A DNA stretch of 62,500 bases, from NCBI GenBank assembly GCA_030725715.1, contig JANRFG010000015.1:1-62500 (forward strand). Reading direction: 5' to 3'. Source of the stretch: Opitutales bacterium. Its GTDB lineage: Bacteria; Verrucomicrobiota; Verrucomicrobiia; Opitutales; UBA953. Under the pieces are notes generated by a model that saw nothing but the letters and a program-made list of their open reading frames with translations, made no database searches and had not been told where the DNA came from. Made by a program: the position numbers and the translations under genes. Below are positions 17,155 to 25,760 of the stretch, piece after piece. Within the stretch, counting starts at the first letter, position 1; each line of letters starts with the position of its first letter.

Positions 17155-18069
17155 ATGGCCGCGACGGAGTGGACAGCCTGGCGTCCTTTACGGTTGGCCG
17201 AGGATGTCCCGGCGGCCTTGCTCGCCGAGCAGCTCGACGGCGGCCAGTCTTTTCGTTGGAGCGCGACGTCCGACGGTGCCTGGGTGGGGATTTTCGGCCG
17301 CACGGTCGCCATGCTTCGTTCCGGGGCGGATGGCCTCGAGTGGCGCGGGCTGAAGGGCGCCGCCGGCACGGAGGCGGCGCTCCTCGCTTATCTCGACGCG
17401 GAAGGCGCGCAGGCCCGGCTCTCCGCCGATCTGCCGTGGCGCTCCGACCCCGTCCTCCGCGCGGCGCGCGAGGCCTTTCCGGGGCTGCGCATCCTGCGTC
17501 AGGATCCGCACGAGACGCTCATCGGCTTCCTCTGCAGTTCCAATAAGCGCATCCTGCAGATCCGTGTGATGGTCGCAGGTCTCGCGGAGAAACTCGGTGA
17601 GCCGCTCGGTGCCGGGTTCCACGCCTTGCCGACATGGTCTGCGCTGGCCGCCGCAGACGATGCGGTCCTGAAGTCCTGCGCCTTGGGTTACCGGGCGGCC
17701 TTCCTCCGCGGCACCGCCCAGCGACTGCTCGCCCGCCCGCGTTGGGCCGAAGAATTCGCAGCCCTCGACACGCCCGCCTTGCTCGCCGAACTTCAGTCCT
17801 TGCCCGGCGTCGGTCCGAAGGTCGCCGCCTGCGTGACGCTCTTCGGTTTCGGGCGGCTCGAAAGTTTCCCGGTCGATACCTGGGTCGTCCAGGCGTTGGG
17901 CGATGCCTATGGTCTGCGTAAGTGGAAGCCGGCTCAGCTCGAGCAGTTCGGGCGCGCGCACTTCGGGGCCGCGGCCGGTCTCGCGCAGCAGTATCTCTTC
18001 TCAGCGGCCCGACACGGGAAGCTGATCACGCTTCCGCCTGAGCCGAAGCGCCCCAAGTCGCGGCGATGA
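17155..18069 (+). CDS. 8-oxoguanine DNA glycosylase (OGG1/AlkA-like, HhH-GPD)
   Basis: A 304-residue bifunctional base-excision repair enzyme. The N-terminal part has GGQSFRWS, characteristic of the OGG N-terminal domain. CSSNKRI (127-133) is the conserved strand entering the HhH-GPD domain. SLPGVGPKVAACV holds the helix-hairpin-helix with catalytic Lys222, and FPVDTWV supplies Asp241. The Lys/Asp pair matches OGG1 K249/D268, so excision of 8-oxoG with lyase activity is likely. It starts 4 bp after the lipoprotein gene. Its 3' end overlaps the convergent ABC ATPase gene by 44 bp. Confidence 0.87.
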   Translation: MAATEWTAWRPLRLAEDVPAALLAEQLDGGQSFRWSATSDGAWVGIFGRTVAMLRSGADGLEWRGLKGAAGTEAALLAYLDAEGAQARLSADLPWRSDPVLRAAREAFPGLRILRQDPHETLIGFLCSSNKRILQIRVMVAGLAEKLGEPLGAGFHALPTWSALAAADDAVLKSCALGYRAAFLRGTAQRLLARPRWAEEFAALDTPALLAELQSLPGVGPKVAACVTLFGFGRLESFPVDTWVVQALGDAYGLRKWKPAQLEQFGRAHFGAAAGLAQQYLFSAARHGKLITLPPEPKRPKSRR

Positions 18070-18733
18070 CGTCCGGCGTGAGCGCGGTCGACGGGTCGCC
18101 TGCGGCGGTCAGCCGTCCTTCCGCGAGGACCACGACAAGGTCGCAGCTTCGGGCGAACGAAAGGTCGTGCGTGGCCACGATGGCCGTGCCGCCGGCTTGG
18201 ACGAAACGACGGATCTCCGCCGCGACCAGCGCCTGTCGGGCGACGTCGAGCGAGGCGGCGGGCTCGTCGAGCAACAGCGCGGCCCCGAACGGTTCGGCGA
18301 GGGCGGCGAAGGTCATCGCAAGAAACGCGGCTTTCTGTTCGCCGCCGGACAACTGGGTCAGCCGGCGGTCCGTCAGGTCGGCCAGCGAGAGCCGGGTGAG
18401 GCATTCGGCGTAGGCGTCCGGCGCGCCGACGATCTCGCCGAGGTCCCGGACGCGGTAATCCCAGGCGCAGACGGGCTTCTGCGCGCAGTAGGCGCGGCGA
18501 CGGGCATTGGTCCGGGCGGAAGCCGCGCGCGGGTCCGCGCCGGCGATCCGCAGTTCACCGCTCGCGGCGACCAAGCCCGCGAGGGCGCGCAGGAGCGTCG
18601 TCTTGCCCGCGCCGTTGGGGCCGACCACGGCCACGACCTGTCCTGGCTCCGCCCGCAGTGAGACGCCGTCGATGACGCGACGGCCGTCGTATTCCACGGC
18701 CAAGCCGAGGGCTTCCACGAGACCCTCACTCAT
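18026..18733 (-). CDS. ABC transporter ATP-binding protein (iron/B12/heme type)
   Basis: A 235-residue ATPase. Walker A VGPNGAGKT (38-46), signature LSGGEQKAAFLAM and Walker B ALLLDEPAASLD are complete, with a later H-loop ATHDLSF. The partner permease immediately upstream is a FecCD/BtuC-type protein, so this is the BtuD/FhuC-like subunit of an importer for cobalamin, heme or a ferric siderophore. The start ATG 18733 overlaps the permease stop by 8 bp. The 3' end overlaps the convergent glycosylase gene. No periplasmic binding protein is encoded nearby. Confidence 0.88.
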   Translation of the reverse strand: MSEGLVEALGLAVEYDGRRVIDGVSLRAEPGQVVAVVGPNGAGKTTLLRALAGLVAASGELRIAGADPRAASARTNARRRAYCAQKPVCAWDYRVRDLGEIVGAPDAYAECLTRLSLADLTDRRLTQLSGGEQKAAFLAMTFAALAEPFGAALLLDEPAASLDVARQALVAAEIRRFVQAGGTAIVATHDLSFARSCDLVVVLAEGRLTAAGDPSTALTPDVIAATWGASAQAEA

Positions 18734-19667
18734 GGCGCCCCCTTGCGATCCAGATGAAGAGCGGTGCGCCGAGCACCGCGGTGACGGCGGCGGCGGAAAG
18801 CGGCGCCTGCGGCCAGAGGCCTCGTCCGAGCGTGTCGGCTCCGAGCAACAGCGCCGCGCCCAGGAAGGCCGAGCCAGGCAAGGCCCAGGCATGGCGCGGG
18901 CCGACGATCCTCCGGGCGAGGTGCGGGGCCAGCAGGCCGATGAAGGCCACCTGGCCGACCAGGCAGGTCGCGGCGGCCGCGGCGAGCGCGGTCAGCAGCA
19001 CCGCATCGCGCCGGGCTCCGCTCACGTCGATCCCGAAGCCGCGCGCGGCGTCTTCGCCGAAGGCGAGCAGGTCGAGCGCCCGCGCCGAGGGAAGGAGGAG
19101 CAGCGTCGCCGCGAGGCACAGCAGGATCGGCAGCCAGGTCAGTTCGAACGTCGCCATGCCGAGCCAGTCGCCGTACGCCCCGTTGGTCAGCAGTTCGCGG
19201 GATTCGCCGCTGCGCGAGGCGATCACGAGCGTGCCGGCCGCGGTGAGGGCGTTGAGGCCCAGTCCGGTCAGGAGCAGCCGCGCGGAGGAGCCGCCGCGGC
19301 CGCAGAACACGAGCAGGGCGGAGGTCCCGAGCGCGCCCGCGAACGCCGCCGCGGGGAGGCACCAGGCGCGTTGCCAGGCCGCTTCCGGCGCGACGCCGAG
19401 CAGCAGGGCGATGCCGAAGAGAGCGCCGCCGAAGACTCCCGTCAGTCCCGGGTCGGCGAGCGGATTACGGAAGACGCCTTGCTGCGCGGCGCCGCCGACG
19501 CCGAGCGCCAGGCCGGCGGCCAGCGCCGCCAGCACGCGCGGGGCGCGCAGGAGGGCCCACGCTCCGCCGTCGCCCCAGCCGAAGCCCTGGGCGCCGACGG
19601 AAAGGGCCAGCGCGACGAGCGCCGCCAGTCCGGCGAGGCCGGCCAGGGTTGCGCGCGTCGCCGTCAT
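18726..19667 (-). CDS. FecCD-family ABC transporter permease
   Basis: A 313-residue inner-membrane permease of the BtuC/FecCD/HmuU type with about nine or ten hydrophobic helices. RAPRVLAALAAGLALG, then AAQQGVFRNPLADPGL, is the highly conserved N-terminal family signature. GQVAFIGLLAPHLARRIVG is the cytoplasmic coupling-helix region facing the ATPase. It forms the channel for a metal-chelate substrate that the sequence does not identify. It overlaps the ATPase gene by 8 bp and shares its first base with the end of the AsmA-like gene, so all three are translated from one message. Confidence 0.9.
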   Translation of the reverse strand: MTATRATLAGLAGLAALVALALSVGAQGFGWGDGGAWALLRAPRVLAALAAGLALGVGGAAQQGVFRNPLADPGLTGVFGGALFGIALLLGVAPEAAWQRAWCLPAAAFAGALGTSALLVFCGRGGSSARLLLTGLGLNALTAAGTLVIASRSGESRELLTNGAYGDWLGMATFELTWLPILLCLAATLLLLPSARALDLLAFGEDAARGFGIDVSGARRDAVLLTALAAAAATCLVGQVAFIGLLAPHLARRIVGPRHAWALPGSAFLGAALLLGADTLGRGLWPQAPLSAAAVTAVLGAPLFIWIARGRHE

Positions 19668-22600
19668 CAGCGACCGAGCTCGTTGAGCAGGTCACCCAGA
19701 GGGTTGCGGCGCCGCGGCGGCGCGCCCTGACCGCCGGGAGCGGCCTGCGGAGGCTGGCCGGCCGGCGAGGCCGCGGGGGCGTTGCGCGCGCGGTCGATGG
19801 CGGCCTGGAGCTTCTCGGCGAGGTCGGTGCGGATCTGGTTCAGCGAGCCGGTCACGTTGACGCCCGGGCCGTCGGTGAAGCCGTCGGCGGGCGAGGGGCC
19901 GGCGCCGAAGCCGAGCACCTGGAAGTATTCCGCGAATTCGCCCGCGCCGCGCAGCTGCGTGGTGAACACCATCGGCCAGTCGGCGAAGGCGGACTTCGGG
20001 TCGACGCTGATGCCGCCCTTGGCCGAGAGCTGCAGCGTCGCGCTGCGGATGTCGGCCGTCTCGAGCTTGATCGTGCCCGAGGCCAGGCGGGAGGCCTTGA
20101 TGGTCGCCGAGGTGTAGGCGAATTCGGCGACGGCTTTCTGGAGCTTGGCGGCCGCGGTCATCGCGGCGCCGATCTTGGCGATCTTCTCGCCCTGCTGCTG
20201 GTTCTTGGTGAGGGCGCCGGCGATCAGCGCGAGGCCGCCGAGCGTCTCGCCGATGTCGCCCGCCTTGTTGGCGGACAGCGACATGCTGCTGTTCTTGTCG
20301 CCGAAGGCGCGGATGACGCCGCCGCGGGAGGTGAGCTGCGTGTCGGCCTGGAGGCGGCCGGGCAGTTCGCCCGGGGTGCCGCTCACGCCGGAGACGGAGA
20401 CGGTGGCGTCCCCTTTGCCTTGGAGGAAATCCTTCACGGCCGGGACCGCCTGCGCGACTTCGCCGAAATTGAACTGCGTCAGGTTCAGCGTGCCGGCCAG
20501 CGTGTAAGGTCCGTTGCTCGTGGTCGGCTGGAAGGCCAGCCGGCCCTGGCCGCTGAGCGTGCCTTCCGCGAGCCGCCCGGAAAGCTGGCTCAGCCGCAGG
20601 CCGTTCGGCTGAGCGTCGGCGCGGACGAGGAGTCCCTCGGCCTTGATGCCATAAGCCTTCGCCGTGCCGACCTTGATTTCCAGCGCGCCGGTGTGGCCGG
20701 CCCAGAAAGGAGTCCGGTCCGGCGCGGGCTTCGTCGTGGGCGTCTCGGCCACGGTCTCCTCCGTCTTCGGGAGCAGCGAGAGCACGTCGTCGACGTCGAT
20801 GTTGTCGACCGTGACCTTGGCCTGCCAGTCGGTCTTCGTCCCGGCGACGCGTTGCGTGAGGGTGAACTTGCCGGCGCTGACGTGCGCGGCCTGCAGGCGG
20901 AAGCCGCCCTCGGCGTCGAGCCCGTCCGGCTTGGGCGCGTAGCGTCCCGTGACGGTCGCCTGCGCGATGCGGCCTTCGCTCTGACGCAGGCCGACGTCGC
21001 TGACTTCCAGGGAGACCTTGATCTCGCCGTCCTGCGCGCGATCGGCGCTGGCGCTGTAGCGGCCGCCGGTGACGATGCCCAGCGGGCCCGCGAAAGGTTG
21101 TTCGGCCAAGGCGCCGAGGTCGCCCTGCAGGCGGAGCGTCGTGCCGGCTTCGCCGAGCCCGACCTTGATGTCGCCTTCGGCGAGGACGCGGTGCTGGTTC
21201 TTCAGCGAAGCCTGGTTGAAGCCGATCAGGGTGGACTTTTCGCCGACGAGGAGATCGAGGCTGGCGGCGAGGTCGCAATCCTTGACCCACGCTTTGCCGG
21301 TCCAGGAGGCGCTCGTCCTGGCGAAGGCGAGCGGCGCGCCTTCGGTGCGGACGAAGAGGCCTTCGCGGCTGAAGCCGGCGACGAGGTCGGCGCGGGTGAG
21401 GTCGCCGGACAGTTTGAGTCCCGGGACCACGGCGGCGAGGGATTCGAGCGGCAGGTCGCGTGCGGTGGCTTCGACCAGCACGCCGGTCGGCCTGGCTCCG
21501 GCGGTCGGCAAGGGCTGGCGCAGTTTCAGGGCGAGCAGGTTGCGGCCCTCGCGGAAGATGCGCGCTTCGGCGGAGGCGACCACGGGGGCTTGTCCGGCGG
21601 CGCGTTCCACGGCGGCCTTCGCGCTGATGCGGATGCCTTTGAGTTTGTCCACGGGCAGGTCTTCCCAGTTCGGCTGCGAAGCGAGCTCGACGATGCCGAC
21701 GTCGACGTCGGCGAGCACGGTCCATGCGCCGTCGGCGCCGGGCCGGAGGGTGAGGCGTCCGCCCGCGATCTCGCCGGCGGCGCAACGCACGCTGAAGGGT
21801 CCCAGGGCGATCGCGCCGTCGGCCGAGCTCACGGGGAGTTCCGCGTCGATGCCGCGCAGGAGGGGCTTCCCGCCCTGTTCCAGGGTGACGCCGCGCAGGC
21901 TGTGCGTGCGGACGCTGCGTACGGCGGGCTGGCCGTCCTTGAAGGATACCGAGGCTTCGCCGGTCCAGCGTCCGGACGTCGCGATGACGCCCGCGGAGGC
22001 GAGGAAAGGATTCAGCGCGACGAGGTCGGCATCCTCGGCGGCGATGGTCACCGTCGCCTCGTCGGCGTTCACCGGCAGGAGGCCGTCCTTCCAGGTGAGG
22101 GTCTGGGGAATCGCGATCCTCACGCCGTGTCCCGTGACCGCGAGGCGATTGACGGCGAAGCCCGTGTCGGTGCTCTGCGCGTTCGCCGCCAGACGCCATT
22201 CGGAACGGCCGCCTTTGGGGAGGACCGGCGAGAATTTCCCGAGGTCCGCCCAGAGCGCCTTGAGGTCCGCGTCGGCCTGCCAGCGCGTGCCATCCAGTTC
22301 GCCTTTGGCGCCGCCGGTGATGCGGACGTCAGGGAGCTGCCGGCTGAGGATGCCGAAGCGTGAGGGGTCGACGTCGAGTTCGGCGGCGACCGCGGTGCGG
22401 CCGGCGAGATGTTCGCCGCGGAGCTTCACCGCGGGCCGTCCGGCTGAGTCGCTCATCGTGCCCGTGAAAGTGACGCCCGGTTTTCCCGGGACGGTGGCGG
22501 CGTCCAGGATGAAGCCGACGGAACCGACGGCGGCGGGGCTGGCATCCTTCGCCGCGAGCTCCATGCGGAGCGTCGCGAGGTCGTCGAAGAGCGCATCGGG

Positions 22601-23230
22601 CGTGACGCCTTCGGCGCCGAGGGGACGACGGAACGAGGCCTTCAGGGAGACCTCGCCGCGCGGGTCGGTGGTCTGCTTGCCGACGACGAAGCCGGGCCAC
22701 GCGATGCCGGCGCGGAGATCGGCCTGACCGCTGGAATCGAAGGCGTCGCCGCGGACGCTGAAGCGCAGCAGCGTGCCGTCGGCCAGCCGGACGCGTCCCG
22801 TCGCGGCATACGGTCCGAGGACGAAAGGCGGCAACGTGGTCTTCGTCGTCGCCTGGTCGGGAGCGGTGGTCGGCGTCGCGACGGGACGGCGCGTGCTCAG
22901 GTCGACGTCGACCGTCTTGAGCTCGAGGCTGCGCAGCGCGTAGGTGCCGCCGATGACGGCGAAGAGGTCGGCTTCGCCTTTGAGCGAAGCCGCGGCGACC
23001 TTGGTGCCGTCCGCCAGGACGAGGTCGATGCCCTCGGCGGAGAACTTGCCGTCGAGCGACGCCTCGATGCGGACGAGGCCGCCCTTGATGCCGGCGTCGG
23101 CGAGCAGGCCTTTGACGCGGGCGCCGAGGGGTTCGGGACGGAGCTGGGATTCGACCCAGAAAAGGGTGGCTCCGACGGCGACGGCGAGGAGGCCGACGCT
23201 CCAGAGGGTGATGCGGAGAGCGCGGGACAT
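19667..23230 (-). CDS. AsmA-like / TamB-like large envelope protein
   Basis: A 1187-residue protein with one N-terminal TM helix (about residues 7-27) followed by a very long periplasmic region of alternating short beta strands, typical of AsmA/TamB/YhdP-type proteins. These form hydrophobic grooves bridging inner and outer membranes for phospholipid transport. Recurrent segments such as FRLQAAHVSAGKFTL, and a C-terminal region ending in an Ala/Pro/Gln-rich tail (about 1130-1187) with NPLGDLLNELGR, fit an AsmA-like C-terminal region. It is the first gene of an operon with an FecCD permease and its ATPase. A direct functional link to metal-chelate import would be unusual and is unproven. Confidence 0.75.
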   Translation of the reverse strand: MSRALRITLWSVGLLAVAVGATLFWVESQLRPEPLGARVKGLLADAGIKGGLVRIEASLDGKFSAEGIDLVLADGTKVAAASLKGEADLFAVIGGTYALRSLELKTVDVDLSTRRPVATPTTAPDQATTKTTLPPFVLGPYAATGRVRLADGTLLRFSVRGDAFDSSGQADLRAGIAWPGFVVGKQTTDPRGEVSLKASFRRPLGAEGVTPDALFDDLATLRMELAAKDASPAAVGSVGFILDAATVPGKPGVTFTGTMSDSAGRPAVKLRGEHLAGRTAVAAELDVDPSRFGILSRQLPDVRITGGAKGELDGTRWQADADLKALWADLGKFSPVLPKGGRSEWRLAANAQSTDTGFAVNRLAVTGHGVRIAIPQTLTWKDGLLPVNADEATVTIAAEDADLVALNPFLASAGVIATSGRWTGEASVSFKDGQPAVRSVRTHSLRGVTLEQGGKPLLRGIDAELPVSSADGAIALGPFSVRCAAGEIAGGRLTLRPGADGAWTVLADVDVGIVELASQPNWEDLPVDKLKGIRISAKAAVERAAGQAPVVASAEARIFREGRNLLALKLRQPLPTAGARPTGVLVEATARDLPLESLAAVVPGLKLSGDLTRADLVAGFSREGLFVRTEGAPLAFARTSASWTGKAWVKDCDLAASLDLLVGEKSTLIGFNQASLKNQHRVLAEGDIKVGLGEAGTTLRLQGDLGALAEQPFAGPLGIVTGGRYSASADRAQDGEIKVSLEVSDVGLRQSEGRIAQATVTGRYAPKPDGLDAEGGFRLQAAHVSAGKFTLTQRVAGTKTDWQAKVTVDNIDVDDVLSLLPKTEETVAETPTTKPAPDRTPFWAGHTGALEIKVGTAKAYGIKAEGLLVRADAQPNGLRLSQLSGRLAEGTLSGQGRLAFQPTTSNGPYTLAGTLNLTQFNFGEVAQAVPAVKDFLQGKGDATVSVSGVSGTPGELPGRLQADTQLTSRGGVIRAFGDKNSSMSLSANKAGDIGETLGGLALIAGALTKNQQQGEKIAKIGAAMTAAAKLQKAVAEFAYTSATIKASRLASGTIKLETADIRSATLQLSAKGGISVDPKSAFADWPMVFTTQLRGAGEFAEYFQVLGFGAGPSPADGFTDGPGVNVTGSLNQIRTDLAEKLQAAIDRARNAPAASPAGQPPQAAPGGQGAPPRRRNPLGDLLNELGR

Positions 23231-23273
23231 GGGAGGCGGAAGCCCATCTTGCCCGGCCGTCCGGAGCGGGCAA

Positions 23274-23306
23274 CAAAAAGCCCGGTGGAATCGCTTCCAC
23301 CGGGCT
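23274..23306 (-). terminator. Intrinsic terminator of the VWA gene
   Basis: A 12-bp perfect stem AGCCCGGTGGAA (23279-23290) / TTCCACCGGGCT (23295-23306). On the minus strand the loop reads GCGA, a GNRA tetraloop, and is followed by a T run (A5 at 23275-23279). It separates the VWA gene from the AsmA operon. Confidence 0.9.
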
Positions 23307-23329
23307 GAAATCCGAGGTCCTTATGCCGT

Positions 23330-24685
23330 TCAGGCCTGCGGGGTCTGGCCGCCCTGCGGGGGCTTCGGCTTGGTGGCCTGGCCGTCGGCGCGCTTGCGGC
23401 GCAGGTAGGCGGCCTTCTTCGCCTCGAGGTCCTCGTCGACCCGCATGCTGTAGCAGGCCATGACCGATTCCTTGGTCTGGCTCATCATGCGGGTTCGGCC
23501 GTAGCGCGTCTCCTTCGCGGCCATGTTCTCGTCCTCCTCGAGGAGTTGCTTGAGGTATTCGATCTTCTGCTTGGCCCAGTCCGAGAGGCCCGGTCGCTTC
23601 AGCAGTTCCTCGAAGCCCAGTTTGGCTTCGGCGAACTTGCGGGCGCGCGTGAGCGCCTCGATGGCCTCCATCTTCTCGGCGACGATCGCCTCGTCGATGA
23701 GGGCCGCCACGTCGGCGTCGACCGGCAGGACCGAGAACGCGGCGAGGTCGAGTTCCGGGAGCGCGATGAGCTCGGGGCCGAACTTCACGGCTTCGCCTTC
23801 CTTCGTGACCGCTTCGAAGTTCACGGCGGCGAGCGCGTCGGGCTTGGCGCCGGCGCCGATCTTCAGCTCGACGACCGCGACCAGCGAAGCGTCCCAGGGC
23901 AGGGTGCCGAGCTTGCGGGTGCGGGTGGCGCCGTTCTCGAGGAGCTCGCCGACCAGACGGGCCTGCACGTCGCTGCCGCCCTGCACGCTGACCTTGACCT
24001 GACGCAGGAAGGAGTTCGACAGGATGGCGAACTGTTCTTCGAAGGCCTCGTCGAGGTCGTCCGCGGTCTGGCCGAAGTTGGCGACGCCCTCGCCGGCGGT
24101 CGCCATGCCGGTCATGAGCGATTCGTTGAAGCCGTGGCCGAGGCCGACCGTGGAGGTCGTGATGCCGGCGCCGGCGGCCTTGGTGACGCGGGCGAAGATC
24201 TCCTGCTCGTTCACGAGGCCTTGGTTGGCCTGGCCGTCGCTGAGGAGGATGACGCGGGCGATGCGGTCCTTGCGGGTGAAGGGCGCGAGCTGCTTGACGG
24301 CCTCTTCCCAGCCGCCGAAGAGGTCGGTGGAGCCGCGGGCGTCGATCGAACGGATACGCTGGACGAGCGAGGTGCGGTCGGTGGCCGCGACGAGCGGCTG
24401 GACGACTTCGATCTCGCTGTCGAAGGCCACGACGGCGACACGGTCGTCGCTACGCAGGCCGCTGACGATGCGGGCGGCGCTTTCGAGGGCGGCCTCGAGG
24501 GGGCGGCCGGACATCGAGCCGGAGCGGTCGATGACCAAGGCGAGGTCGAGCGGGGCGCGGGGAGTGGCGACGACGTCAGCCGGCTGGCTGGGGGCGACGA
24601 TGCGGACGAGGACGTGCGTCGCTTCGGAGGCGGCGCGGAGGAAGCCCTTCTTCAGGGGCAGGATTTCGATCTTGGGTTGGCTCAT
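23330..24685 (-). CDS. VWA-domain protein
   Basis: A 451-residue protein with a von Willebrand factor A domain over about residues 45-215. The MIDAS motif DRSGSMS is intact and is followed by the expected T (STDLFGG) and D (LLSDGQANQG) ligands. The middle (about 225-330) is beta-rich, and the C-terminal third is helical with many Lys/Glu. There is no signal peptide from ATG 24685, so it is probably cytoplasmic. Similar architectures occur in CoxE-like and YfbK-like proteins. The upstream neighbour is a MerR-like gene on the same strand, and a set of TGACAG repeats lies in between. A regulated metal- or partner-binding scaffold is a guess; the substrate is unknown. Confidence 0.78.
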   Translation of the reverse strand: MSQPKIEILPLKKGFLRAASEATHVLVRIVAPSQPADVVATPRAPLDLALVIDRSGSMSGRPLEAALESAARIVSGLRSDDRVAVVAFDSEIEVVQPLVAATDRTSLVQRIRSIDARGSTDLFGGWEEAVKQLAPFTRKDRIARVILLSDGQANQGLVNEQEIFARVTKAAGAGITTSTVGLGHGFNESLMTGMATAGEGVANFGQTADDLDEAFEEQFAILSNSFLRQVKVSVQGGSDVQARLVGELLENGATRTRKLGTLPWDASLVAVVELKIGAGAKPDALAAVNFEAVTKEGEAVKFGPELIALPELDLAAFSVLPVDADVAALIDEAIVAEKMEAIEALTRARKFAEAKLGFEELLKRPGLSDWAKQKIEYLKQLLEEDENMAAKETRYGRTRMMSQTKESVMACYSMRVDEDLEAKKAAYLRRKRADGQATKPKPPQGGQTPQA

Positions 24686-24725
24686 GGGAGGAATCATCCC
24701 CACCACCATGCCCCAACCCCTTATG

Positions 24726-24782
24726 CTGTCAACATCGAATAAGATACTGTCATACAACTAACATCAAACTAACACTGTCATA
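24726..24782 (-). promoter_or_regulatory. TGACAG repeat array, likely operator/promoter of the VWA gene
   Basis: Three minus-strand TGACAG elements lie at 24726-24731, 24747-24752 and 24775-24780. The last two are parts of an exact 9-bp repeat (ACTGTCATA on the plus strand, 24746-24754 and 24774-24782). The stretch is strikingly AT-rich for this genome. A candidate -35 TTGATG (24762-24767) and -10 TCTTAT (24739-24744) are 17 bp apart, with the middle repeat in the spacer, as in MerR-family operators. The assignment is inference from position and repetition. Confidence 0.5.
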
Positions 24783-24783
24783 A

Positions 24784-25617
24784 TTATAAATACTTCTTCA
24801 TCAAGGCTTTGCTGAAATTGTCTGCGATTTCTAGCAGTTCTTCTTTGGTCGGGGTCACGCGACTATCGATGTTGAAGTGGGCTTCGCACCAGTGGGTCAG
24901 CCGGACTTTGGTCCATCTTTCGGTCTTGGGTTCATCGCCGCGGGAGGTCGGATTGAAAGCCAGGAGCTGATCCAAAAGGCTGCGGGCGGCTTGATTGAGA
25001 TCATCCCGGGCTAGCTCCTTTTTTATCATCAGCCGGAGGGCTTCGGCGGGGGATTCCTCGGCGTCGGCCACTTGCTTCATCTGCTGGACCATCGTGAAGC
25101 TGGACTTGCGCACGGGCTTGTAGGCGGGGGCGGCGGATTCACCGTCGTCGTCGCGTCGGGAGTAGGCGATCGGCGACCTCGCGCGATGCACGCTGGGTTC
25201 TTCGAGGCCTAGGGCGGCGGCGCTATCGGCGGCGCTGGAGCGGGTCCGGAAGAAGAGCTTTTCCGCTTCGGTGGGCGTGGCTAATTCGTCGATCAGCTTG
25301 TTGAGGGCGCTGATTTCCAGGTTCTGCAGGAGGAGGGTGCGGATCCGGTCGAGGTCCCAGCCACGCTCGGCGAGCAGGCGGGCGAGCAGGAGCTGGCGGA
25401 CCTGCAGCTGACCGAAGAGGCGCTGGCGTCCGTCGTCGGGGGCTTTTTCCGGTCGGCTCAGGAGTTTCTGGTAGGCGTAGAAGCGGACCAGGCGCTCGGA
25501 GGAGCGGTGGCGCTCGCCGAAGCCGAGCTCGGCCAGCTTCTCGGACACGAAGGTGGCTAATTCCTCGGCGGTGCCTTGGAAGTCCCGGTCATTCAATTGG
25601 GCGGAGATTTTAAGCAT
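24784..25617 (-). CDS. MerR-like DNA-binding protein (putative regulator)
   Basis: A 277-residue protein. The segment SERLVRFYAYQKLLSRP (about 39-55), followed by RLFGQLQVRQLLLARLLAERGWDLDRIRTLL, resembles a winged-helix MerR N-terminal domain: a helix-turn-helix then 'gRrfY...dv..L..I..L...G.sL..I'. The usual first helix seems degenerate. The middle (about 120-200) is low-complexity with Arg/Ser. The C-terminal helical part begins VQQMKQVADAEESPAEALRL. No effector domain is recognised. The gene precedes the VWA gene by about 98 bp on the same strand. TGACA-type elements also lie upstream of its own start (25641-25646 region and 25685-25690), so autoregulation is possible. Confidence is moderate. 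Confidence 0.55.
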   Translation of the reverse strand: MLKISAQLNDRDFQGTAEELATFVSEKLAELGFGERHRSSERLVRFYAYQKLLSRPEKAPDDGRQRLFGQLQVRQLLLARLLAERGWDLDRIRTLLLQNLEISALNKLIDELATPTEAEKLFFRTRSSAADSAAALGLEEPSVHRARSPIAYSRRDDDGESAAPAYKPVRKSSFTMVQQMKQVADAEESPAEALRLMIKKELARDDLNQAARSLLDQLLAFNPTSRGDEPKTERWTKVRLTHWCEAHFNIDSRVTPTKEELLEIADNFSKALMKKYL

Positions 25618-25699
25618 GGCGGACGAATGAAGACATTCTGGTGTCAGTATTCTAAAGTTGGCAATTCCATAGTAGACCCGGCCACTGTCAGGAAATCCC

Positions 25700-25736
25700 T
25701 CAAAAGAAGCAGGCCGTCCGGCATCGGACGGCCTGC
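25700..25736 (-). terminator. Intrinsic terminator of amt-1
   Basis: A perfect 12-bp stem GCAGGCCGTCCG (25709-25720) / CGGACGGCCTGC (25725-25736) with a 4-nt loop. Read leftward it is followed by TTCTTTTGAG. It lies 24 bp after the amt-1 stop. Confidence 0.85.
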
Positions 25737-25760
25737 GAGCCGGCTTCCCTGGAGGGGGGC

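Noticed and set aside
19649-22363. A 904-codon plus-strand frame opposite the AsmA-like gene
   Set aside because: It is antisense, compositionally skewed and without domain signals; the minus-strand AsmA-like frame has a TM segment and beta-strand pattern.
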